Shown here in pieces: positions 14,180-26,100 of a DNA stretch of 64,000 bases. A program made the position numbers and the translations under genes. Source of the DNA: Theocolax elegans (lineage: Eukaryota > Arthropoda > Insecta > Hymenoptera > Cerocephalidae); the NCBI GenBank assembly GCA_026168455.1, contig CM047427.1, positions 86,768,670 through 86,832,669 on the forward strand, read 5' to 3'. The notes under the pieces are model-generated. The model ran no database searches. It had not been told where the DNA came from and saw only the letters and a list, made by a program, of their open reading frames with translations. Position 1 is the stretch's first letter; the number at the start of each line of letters is the position of its first letter.

Positions 14180-17100
14180 GCCTCCTGCCTCCCGACTTCC
14201 GACTCCCGACTGCCGTATCCCGTGAAAGAAGCCGACACTCCTTGTATTCCCGACTCGGCCTCGGTGTAAAACGAGGGACTCATTCGGGAGATCGGAAAAA
14301 GGGCCACCGAGGAATAAACGCAAACACGTCGTCGCGCATGCATTTTCGAGCGTGGCGCGTGACGAGAATTCTATGCCCGAAGCAAACCCACCTTCCTCGA
14401 GTGGCTTTGTGAGCTCGGCTATCGGCTCCCCCGTGATGTCCATCTCAATTACTGTATCAGCCGATGCTTCTCGGGTAATAGCTGGGGTGTCCGGTCTGCT
14501 AACTCGGGGATTCTTCCTGCGGTCGACGGGTTTTTGCGTGCCTCGGGCCGTTACACGGCAATGGCTTGTTTCTACTCGTGAAGGTGGTTAAATTATGGCG
14601 TTGCATCCTTGCGCCCTACAGTTGCCTTCCCAATTATTTAAGGAGCGTCGAACGTTTATCTTCCTCATTTTCTCCTAGATTTTTTATTTTAACTCCACGG
14701 TATTTATTTTCGTCTCGTTCTTTTTACTACGTATACCGTATTTTTTTTATCGACAAAGTATTTTTAATGTATTTGAAAATTTGGATTTATTATAGCAAAT
14801 TTCATGTATACCGGATAAATTGCAATATTACAAATTCACACGATATAAAATAATATTTAATTAAATCAATTGCAGTTTTTTTATAAACAGTCAAAACAAT
14901 AAAGATTTTTTTTTTGAGATATTTTACATTTTTTAATATTGATCAGATTTATTAGTAAATTGTTAATAAAAAATTGATCAGATTTAATTAAATAATTTCT
15001 TTAGTTTATTAAATAAGCTAACTAATTCATCAGAATGTGATTCTTTATGTAAAAATCAAACTCAAATACAGGAAGCAATTTCATAAATATTAATTAACTC
15101 TCTGCATATTTGAATATAAGAAAAAGAAGATACGATAGGAAACGATGTTAATAACTAATTCGTACCATTACTAATTCATAATGAAAAAGGATCTAAATTC
15201 TAAATGATCATAAATAAAATTACATAGAGAATTGCATATTTGTCGTAACTTGTAATAACGTCGAGTGTAAAACTTTTTAACGCTATGAACAAAAAATTAG
15301 CTGGAACTTTTTTAGAGAGAAAGGGAAAACAGAAGAAAGTCGAAAATTGAAGTTAAATGATATCCGTCCGTAGGTCGAATTACGCGAATCCTCGGTATGG
15401 TTCTCTTTCTGTAGCACAATGAAAGAAAAGTTCCTAGTTCCCTCGTAAGTGTAACGGAATTAGGATGGCTATTAAACTTTGTTGTAAATTAGGTACGCAT
15501 CTTTTGCTTCGTTAAAAAGGTCATTTCCCTAGCTCTCTTCTCGTGTTCCTCGAATTTATGGGCACATCTTTGGTAGGGTAGTTGCGTTTGTTGCGCGCAC
15601 TTTGCTCAGAAGCCGAGTAAGGGAGAGAGGGAGAGGAAGAGGCCAAGTTCGTTATTCAGATTATTACATCAGTTAGTATTCCGGCTTGTTTACTCTCTCT
15701 CTTGACGCGTAGGTACGAGCCAAGAAAGCCTCATCTCTCGCGCTAGGGACCGACTTTACCCCTCAGATTCGTTGGATTAGCGAGTTGCAGCGATTTGTTA
15801 TTCAAAATTCGTGCAAAGTCGCGCGCCCGACCTCTTCGTCAGAGCAAGGAGGCTTCCGGTTAGGTACGAATGTAATTTCCGGGACCGCGTGAAACCTCCG
15901 TCGAGCTTTCTCTCTCTTGTCTCTACCGTTTCCTTTTCTCTTTTTCCTATTTTATCTTCTCTGTTAGATCCTCCTTTAACGTACACCTAGACCTTTCCTA
16001 TTTTTCTTACTTTTGGATCTTTCCTTTGTTACGAGATAACGCTAAAATACGCGACCTTCCTTATGATAATAGATTCAATAGTCAAAGGTTCTTGCATGCA
16101 GACAAAAACTTGAGAAATAAGTGACATCAAGATTAGTAAGTAACTTCCAGTTAAATAAAATGCCTGAATTAAACCTTGCAATCTCATTTTCGTAGTTATT
16201 CAATCATTTAAATTATAAGTACTTTTTACTTAACTTTACTATAGTAAGCATTTTAATACTTTAACGCCTAGGATTCACTCTTAATGTAAAAGTCGAGTTA
16301 AATAATTCATAGTTTATCGACGAGTTTCATTTTATTACAATACTAATATTATGCTATAGCTTCAAAGCGAAAATTTTGAATAAATTTCTAATTTTAAAAA
16401 ATATGCTTTTACTTTATATAAAAAAATACTGCAGAAAAACATGATTTTCAAGACTATCTACGTTACGGTTTTCATCATGAGGCGCGAATATCAAAAGGTG
16501 AAAAAAGAAAAGCTCGAGAGCATAAAAGGAAACAGAGCTAAACAGAAACTAGAATAAAAACAATAGAAAATGCAAAAACAAGGAGCCCTCGTATACCGAT
16601 AATAAACATACGTGAATTCTTCAATCGTATTTCACGTATACAGCGATCTTGAAAATTGAAAAAGAATTTTCAACTATTATTATTATTAGAGAAACAAGCA
16701 CTTGAGCGTGGGGAATGTAACATTTTCACAACTCCCCGGGTGCGTCGTAAATTCTCATCGCAAACTACGGACGAACAAGCCGCCCGCCCCGCGCGCGCTC
16801 ACCTCGCGATTTTTGCGATGGTAAAAAATTCAACCCCCGCGCACAGCCCTCGAGGAAGAAGTCAATTTCGCGACTTCCTCCAAGTGGAGTGGGAGCGCAG
16901 AGTAGCTGCGAGCGTCGACGAGTTCGGTAGACCGTGAAACGTTCCTCCTCCTCGTCCTCCTCGCTCCTCCCCCCCCCTTCTCCCCCGCGGGCGTACCTAT
17001 ACGTACGTCGCGGCGCGCAAAACTTGTGAGAAAGATGCTGCCACCCCTCGCCTAGCTGTCAATTGCATTTGTACTCGGGGCTCGTAACATCATTATCGTT

Positions 17101-20100
17101 TCGCTACGAGTACGTGTGTGAAAACCTTCTCCTTCCTATATGTCGAAAAATTACACGTGCCTCTTTTTTCTCTTACCCTGGCCTCTTTTCCGTGAGTCAC
17201 TAGACCATGGAATAACTTGAATGTGGCGGTCTTAACTACACTCGCAATTTTTACTCGATGAAGTTTATAACTGCCGATTACTCATTGTCTCTTTTGCTCG
17301 TTATTATATTAATTTAATAACTGATTAAGTATTTAATTATACAATGAAAATATATCCTCAGTCGCATATTAATCTGGTAATTTAATTAGATTTTTATTAC
17401 TTTATAATGATATTAGTTATAATAGGTGCACACGTATACCTCGATCCGTAAAAAGCAATTATAACGAAAGTTTGTTAAGCCTCGTCATGACCAAGTACGT
17501 TAATTTTATCCGATAAATCTAGGAGGAAACAAAATACCGAAAAATATTAGCGAATAACGATTAAGCTGGTGCGCGCGAAAGTAAGCTAGGAGAACGTGCG
17601 GCTTTTAATCGGAATACATACGGGGGAAGTCGCGACCATTCGGAAACAATAGTTAGAGTAATCTCGTGTCGCGGCGAGTTTGTCTCCTCCTTATACATAT
17701 ATGTGTGTGTGTGTGTGTGTGTGTGTATCCGTAACCGTAATACTCGCGAGTGTACTCCGCAAGGAAGTACACGTGTAGGGGCGCCCGGGAGCCCGGGAGT
17801 CTGGGATCCTGGGAGCCCGCGAAAGGATATGTATTTACATACGGAATGACGAGGACGACGGCGCTCTTTGGAGCCTAGCCAACCTGTTAGGTTAACTAGC
17901 TCGTTGCTCTCTCCGCCTTCTCTCGGCAGCCACCCCGCTTATACCGGATAATCCGTATGAAATTAGGCCGGGAAATTGGTTTCCTACCTCTATGCGTACG
18001 CGCCGAACCGCGTAACGCGAAAGAGTTCACTCGCGCCCTAGGTATTTCTGTCTTTCTTGATTCCTCCAACACCCTGGACGATCCTCCTCTTCGCCGTTCT
18101 TCTATTTCCCGACGAACTTTACTCTCGTTTTTATTCGGATTATCGTGCATACGATATGCCACTCCTAAACTCTTGCAGGTATAACATTTTAAATTGATAA
18201 AACTTTAACACTATACATCTTGTAATCGTATCCTTCGTTTAAATCCTTATGCCTTCGCGATTGATGCGTATCAAATATATTATACCGATAACCCAATTTT
18301 ACTACTTGCTAATAGCAGATTAATGGATACTATACGATCAAAACACTTGATGGCTCTATCGGAAACTATTTTAGTGCTATTTGTCATTTTACTTACAATT
18401 TAAACGGATCAAGTTTATAGGATGTAAGTTTTAACTGTAAAACAAATTTAATAGATCTTTTACCCACGATGACCTGGAATAATTTAGTATCTCGTTCATG
18501 AAAATATCTTAAAACGTTTCAAAGTTATCGATTTTGTTACATTGTTGCAAAGTAAATATCTTTTCAAATTATTCATCGGTAAATAAAATTTACGATTGTA
18601 TATAATATACTAAAAATAATATTGAACCAATACTTACTTTATTTATTACACGAAGATCAACGATGTAAAAGGTCGCGTACTACAGAAGAGTTGAAAAAAT
18701 AAATTGTAAATACATCCGCGAGATATGGAAAGAGATAATGATTAACCGTAATTTATACGGCAATAAGCAATAAATAACGAAACATTTAATAGATCGAGGA
18801 AAAAGGGAATTGGCATTAATACTCAAGGAAAATGATTTACCTTTCGATTTAGTTTATCTCACGTTGATACATTTTAACACCAAGATTATTTCCATACTGT
18901 GTATTACCAAAAATAGCGTGAGCTTAATAATTGCGTATCGACTGGATCGAAAATTTAACGGGAAAGGTCGATCCCCATAACGCAGTTCCTCAACTGCCAA
19001 TAAACCGGAATCACCGGCAATTACTAAAAATACCGTAACGCCTATAATGTATATATGTATATATGTATATATGTGTATGTATGTATATACGTGTATATAG
19101 GTGTGGATCACATGGGTTCCCTCCGACTCACCCTTAAACTATCCCCTCAGCGTAGTCTCGTAAAATCGTAGTCGTATCCGTGGGTTAATCGGCCATCTCC
19201 TTACAATAATTCAGCAGTTAACAAAACGCGGGCAATTAAAGCCGGCGTTAAGCCCTGGATTTATATTCATCGAAAATCGCCGGAAAACTTCGCGCCAGGG
19301 TGCAATCGAAATATTTAAGGCGAGGTTTTGGCAGTGCATTAGTCCCCCGAGGTACGGCTCAATTGCCCCCTTTTAACGCACGATCGCTATCCAGGGGCTC
19401 GGGGGTTCCTTTCGTGCCGCTAAGCTCCAAAGGACGATACTCGAGCGTGAATTCCCGGAATTTCTAAACTGACTCGGCTAGCCAAGAACGTGGGAGGGAT
19501 CTTCCCCGATTCTCTGTCCCCCTGTCCCTCTGTCCCTCGCTCTTTCGGTACGACCCGTACAGATCGAAGTTATTCGGTTGCGTTAAACCGCGCCACCGTT
19601 TCTCCTGGCTTTCCATTCTCCTCTTACTCTCACTCCTACTATCCTGTCGGGATGATATTCGCGGCCCCTGGATTACCCGAGAATTCGTATTTTATTCAGG
19701 CGCAAATATTTAATCGGTACCGCGTACAGCTATTATGTGGAACGTGAACCTTTTCCCAAAATTCCGGCATCTTGCAAATCATAAGGAGCTTGATGAAAAT
19801 GTACGGATCGGACCTTTGGGTTTTTTTCTTACGGGGAGGATGGTGAGTAAAGTAGGGAAAGCCGAAGTGTTGGCTGGAACAGTTTTGATACAAAGTTATT
19901 TCTTTCTTAGGCTGTATTATATTTTCAAATTACATTATATAACGTGATACGAGTAAACTACTTAACTTTATTAAAAAATTATTTTTATTTACGATTTAAA
20001 TTTACATTATTAGTATTGATGTTGATCATAATTAAATTCCAGATAATACTTGCAATAATAATTGCAATTCCGCATTTTCATTAAACAATATAATCTTATC

Positions 20101-23100
20101 AATATAAATTTCGTAGTTGCAGATTATTAAACGAACAGTGCAATGGAATATAGGTTGAAACGAATGATTATCGCTCGAGGCAGATAAACATCTATTTGTA
20201 AGTTCGATCGAGGAGGTTGTGAGAAGCTATCCTCGTATCAGTTGAACCGCCTCTTAAAACTGACAAAGGTGAAAAAGGCTTCCCCTTTCACCGAAAATCC
20301 CATTAAGTCCATGTGCAGGAGGCAATCGAAGCAAGCCCTCGTATCGTTCACGAACTAATAATGGCTTCATTGAAACTCGGCGGCGCTTAGGAGAGAAATC
20401 AAGCTTGATTATGCGGTGTAAACGCGTAATGTACAATCGATTTGTCTCGCGTGCGTGTGCATCGACTGACTCGAAACTACCACGGACAGATTTCGCTCGT
20501 CTTAAACGAAGAAATTGATAAATGTTAAATTAACTGTCTAAAAAGCAACAAGTAACACACTGCGAAATCAGTACAGTAATATTATAAAATTTACCGATCG
20601 CATCATATCATAAAATGTATTAACATGCATAATAAAAAAAAAGGGTAAAATTGAAGGTACTTTCGCAGCAGCGCGCATAGAACGTTTACGGTTACAGGGT
20701 TGATTAATTCAAACGTACTGTTTTCCTGCAGCAAGAACGGACGAGTGTATAAATATACATCTACGTTCGAATAGCCTCGCAAAAACGATTTTCCCGGGCG
20801 CTCGCACGTTCCATATAATAAGAAACGAACCAGCCCGAACGAGAAAACTACGACGAGTCTGTAGCGGGGCAAAGAAGAATAAAGGCGAAACAGAAAATAT
20901 CCGAGCCGGAGGAATACACTGAGAGTATCTCGCGGAATTGAAAGCCACATCCTATCGCGTAAGCGGTAAGTCTACCTGGAGCATTCCGACTTTAATTCTC
21001 TTAAATTAAATTAAAGACGATTGAATTTTTGAGGATACGTTAATCAATAACTTACACTTATTTGCCAATAAATTGGAATATAATTAATATTTCTTGAAAA
21101 GGGGATGTTTGCTCACTCTTGTTTATTTGTAGCCTACAAAACGACGTAATCGATATTTGTCTCGTACAAATCTATGCTACTGTTCTTCATACTTCGAATT
21201 CTATGTAACTAGTTTAGTCTAAAATGTGATAAATTACAATCTTTCTTCTACGGTTTTATAAAAGTACAGTAAATGATGGGTAAACGTAACGTTCGAATAG
21301 AAGAATTTAATCGATAAACTATAAGGGAACGTATAAAGGTGGAATGCTCCATATTGACACATGTGTAGCCGGAAGCGACATAATGCAGGGAAGGAGAAAG
21401 CGTCGGATGCGTAAGTCCACGTGCACGAAGAGAAAGAAAATGAGACAGAGAGAAGAAGAAGAAGAAGCATGACAATGGTCGCGAAGTATACGGAAAACTG
21501 GCAATTCCTCAGCCTCGGGAGGAGGGCGTGAAAGACCGTCCAAGGAAAATTGAGAAAGTATTTTCACGCTAAAACTTATTGTACACGTGTGCGTGCACAT
21601 ATGTGGATGTACGCCTGGGTGTATGTGTGTATGGGACTCGATACAATGCACCCGAGCGATCCTACAGATCTCCTAGCTCGCGTTATCGGTAAAACACGCT
21701 CCTTATATATCCGCCCATGGAAACTTCACCGCTACTTTCGATCATGGACTCTCTCTCTCTCTCTCTCTCTCTCCCTTTCCCTTCTTTTCTCTCGAGACTC
21801 CAGGGGAAATAATGGACGCTCTGAAAAATTCACTATAGCGCGAATTTTCCTTTTCCTTGCGTTTTCAAGTGGCATTGCTTCTTTTTTATAGTTTATTAAT
21901 GCTTATAGATAAGAATTCATGATTGTGCTAAAGTTGTGCGCGCGTACAAACGAATGAGAAAAAACATGTTTCTTATTTTTCCATCATTTTTTAAAATACA
22001 CATTGATTCACAATTTGTACAACTTATATTGTAAAGCAATACCTGCATATTGACTTATTTATTCATTATATTTTTTTTAATTTCAACGTGAAAAATTCTG
22101 TTTCTGTATAATTAGCACATTTTAAATCCCTTAGAATTTTAGATATACTTTAACGTTATATTCCAGAAATACATTGCATATAAACATAATTTACTTATTA
22201 CTAAATATATTAACAATGTATATGTATAGAATTTTTATCGATCTTCCCGAGTCAAATGTAGTTGTAGGGTAAAAGAATTGATTGTCTTATATCGTCAAAG
22301 TTTTCGTCGTGTATACTTCTATTTGACGTTTCCTTGTTTACGATGAGGAAAAAGAAAAACAAATTTAAATCGACTTTCGACGAAATCAGTTTTCATATTA
22401 TACACTTAATTACGATATTGATATTAGAAGTCTGAAGAGGGTGGCATTGACCACCGAAACGTTACAAAAAGAAAAATGCATTAAAATTTTTTCTTTTACC
22501 CTATAACTACATTTGACTCGGGAAGATCGATAAAAATTCTATACATATACATTGAAAACCACCGAGTGATAAAATCAAATTAACAAAAATGAAATATATT
22601 AACAATGTTAGATGTTGAGGCCTGCAATGGCTTGGTTGCTTAGGGCATTGGGCTCATAACCTGGAGGTCCCAGGTTCGATTTCTGGTCTCCGCCGATTGA
22701 TACAACCACCACTGGGGAATATATTTTCAACAAGTGCTTTCTTCACTAAGACATCGTATGACCTCCGTCGCTGATTACCACCGATTTGGGAACATAAAAA
22801 GAGCGACGTTAAAATAATAAAAAAAAAGTTAGATGTTGATTACATGCGTACTTAAACATTGGAATTATTTGATTCTCTATTTTATTCAATTTACCAATTT
22901 AGAAATTATCAAAGCTTTCAATAAATCCAGGATTTATTCATTATCGAATTACAGAGAGTTACAGAGAGTAATCGAAAGACAGACTTATAAAAATTACTAT
23001 TTTTTATAAGCATAATCTATTAATTCCATCTTAAAAAGAGATGGACCTGAAAGTGAAGCCATAGTAAGATCGTTTTGATTGGCTGTTACGAACTTATTAA

Positions 23101-26100
23101 TTTGCGGTTGCTAGGCACATTAGATTTTGGGACTTTGGGGCAGGGGGGCTTGTCGAGAAGGAGTTAAGGAGTTAAAGAATAAGAATGTATAAAAGAGAGA
23201 TAGATAGATATAAATTTATCTATAGAGGGAGTTTATTAACTTATAATAATGTAATATTTATTTAATATATTGCCCTAATATATAAAAAAATAAATTTGTC
23301 CAACTGTTTGCCGATTGCTAAATAAAATAGTAATTTTTACTAGATCCTTTATCTCCGTGTAAATTATACATTTAAACTATTAATCGAAACACTATGGTTA
23401 TACCTTTTTTATTTTTATTGCAAACATACCGTTAAATTTATTTTATTAAACTATATGTAATAGATAGAAATAACTGGCCCAAAAAGAATATTAATAACAT
23501 TTTCGTTTTATTAAAATTTGTAAACAGCGTAACTCCCAAAATAAAAACAATTATTTCTACTTAAAAATCGCATATTTTAAGCAATCCATAGCTTATACTA
23601 ATGGCTCTCGCATTTTTATAATTCAATTTCACCGAAATAGCGTTTTAATGATGCTCAAAAAAAGTAAAGTTTAAATAAAGGACGAAAAGTAAAGTAGGAT
23701 TAAAAATTTGAAATTTGTATATAATTGGAGAAGAATCTTTTGAGCATAAAAAAGCAAAATGGAATGAAGAGCATCGAAAAAATTTGAATGTAATGACCTC
23801 GTGAGTAATAAAAAAGTTTCCCGATCAACTCGAGCTGTAGGTAAAACGATCGAGTGCAGCCATTATACCCTCAAAAGTCGAAACCGTGAAATAATCCGGG
23901 AGAAGAGCTCGAACGAATGGATGAAGGGCCATACGCTGACAAAAACGATTTGCTTCTCGGTTCTGTGCAGTCGTAGTTACAAGGCTCGCGTAACGAACGC
24001 TACGTACACACTTGCACATGCGAAATTCAATCGAATTAAGCCTAGGCCGCAAATCAATTGCTTCGAAATTGGTAAACGGACCAGGCGTGCTCGTGTACGT
24101 GGGTGTGTGCGTGGATGTGTGCGTGTGTGCGAACCCGGCCGAGTATATACGAGGGTACAAACGAGGTGCAGCGCGTTAAGCGGATGGATTTATCCTAGTC
24201 CGCGCGTGCGAACAGTCGTGTACACGGGACACGCCGTTCTGTGATTATTATACGGTGTCGATCAGTTGGAGATAGGAGGAAATCCACTTGATCGGTCTTA
24301 TTTTTTATATTAAGGGGCAACGCTCTCCATTCTCGTATCGAATTTGCATATCATATTTTTCACTTTTTATTTCTTGCAAAAATCTAATACTATTACAAAA
24401 CCTATTTGAACTACGAGCAGTTAATGCAATCCTGATCATATAAGTTTAATTACGATTTAGATTTAAAAAAATGGAATTCTCCTGATTCTTCCGTTAATAA
24501 GCCTCGTTTATCATATTAAATTTGTATAACGCCTTTTTACGAAATTTCACAATATGCGGCGCTTCGGAGGTAAAATCATCTTTTCATTCTTACTGGCCGC
24601 CTTTGTGTCCGGAGTCAGGCATTGTCACAATTTTATATAACGTGGGCAGGCAACGAATAATGCATTATTCTGTTGGGACTGGGTTGTATTCGTGCCAAGT
24701 ATGCATGTACACATTGTGTTTGCCGTTGTATGCATATTTGAAATTGAATGTGAGCAGTTTGTGATCCAAGTGTATCATGAACCTCTCTATAAATATTTTA
24801 GGTATCGTGTTCGACATACGTGTCGCTTCAATTTAATGACGCTTTTTATTTTATTTTTTCTTTTTTTTTTTACAAAAATGATTATATTATTATTTTAAAT
24901 AATGGATAAATACTGCAGAACAGTGTACTTATGACTGAATAGTAAAGAAGAATATCAATAACCATTTAATATAGAACCATTTTATTATAGATTTGAATAT
25001 ACTTAAATATGCTAAGATTATAAATGCTGTATATCGGTCCCCTTATTAATATCCGCATTGTATATTGAAGTTCTTTACTATTATCGAAATTAAATTATTT
25101 TAAAATTAAAATTAATTTAATTGATAAAGATAGTCACTTATACTGACTTAATTTACCTTTACTGATTTAATTATAAATTCGCCTTATTATAGATATTTTT
25201 GCACTTAATAGGTATTTAAAGAACTTCTATAAGAGCTTACAACAAATTAATAATATAATAATGATTTGTGCAGCTCATCCTGTATAAATATAATTATAAT
25301 ACGTAACAACGAAGTTATTGCATTGGACTGTTCGAATGATCTATAAATACATGATGAAATATATGTGCAAGTTTATTAAATTCGAAATTTATAAAATATT
25401 AAAAATAATTATTTTTGCGGTTACTCCTTTAGTTGGAGCGATGTACGTATGTATGCTCTACGCGATTCTATTCCTCAAGTTGTGGTCATACGTACAGGTG
25501 AACATGTGGTGTCGACTCAGCGCCAAAAGCAAAAACTCGTCGCAAAGCAGACTACGCAGGCAGTCTCTCAGCTACACCGACCTGCATTGTAAGTATTGCT
25601 TGATCTTTATCGCAGTTATTATTATTCCAACGCGTATAAATTATTCGATTAACATCAAGATCAAAATGTTGATTTAGAGAGATTAATTGCTATACAAATA
25701 TTATCAATTTAAATACAATATTTAATATTTCAACTATTTAATTCATATGAAATAATAATATTTTATTTAATTATAAACGTATAAAGAGCATGATGTAGTA
25801 GAACAGTATATTGCTAATGATGCATCGAGTGTGAAATATGGATGATAATAATACAAAAATAATAATCATTGTTACCAATTTCAAGATAGATTTATAGATG
25901 AAATTACGATTAAAATAATTTATAAAGATATCCGTTATGTATAAAATTTGATTATTTAAAGAAAAATTAGTAAACTATTAGTTTACGCAAGTCAATAAAG
26001 AAAATGTACCAAACAATTATCGACATTAATCCAAATAATAATAATATAATTGAGTTAATTTATTTGAGATTTTTCTATAGTTAATTATATAATTTATGTC

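Larger units (their letters stand above)
10966..25432 (+). other. DGAT1: DGAT1 intron, 14.5 kb
   Basis: Largest intron in the window. AT-rich DNA alternates with GC-rich islands (about 11600-11920, 13930-14600, 15360-15960, 16700-17160, 17560-18180, 18950-19700, 20700-20960, 21340-21800, 23820-24240). It contains TC, TG and TATG microsatellites, an 8-bp-periodic G-run array (17778-17820), a fold-back element (22203-22608) and a tRNA-derived SINE (22607-22839). No DGAT1 exon is missing, because the flanking exons join in frame. Open frames here are Ser/Leu- or Arg/Glu-rich chance products of simple repeats. Confidence 0.9.

Noticed and set aside
13892..14443. 183-codon minus-strand open frame
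   Set aside because: Its middle is RERERERE from the CT microsatellite at 14138-14176; the flanks show no family wording.
22619..22695. A functional tRNA-Met gene
   Set aside because: Acceptor and D arms do not pair properly, no T-run terminator follows, and the unit has a SINE body, A-tail and target duplication.
25318..25677. A longer exon using the whole open frame around 25433-25588
   Set aside because: The extra codons on both sides are Ile/Lys/Tyr-rich intron-like DNA; the acceptor at 25432 and donor at 25589 are good and both join in phase.
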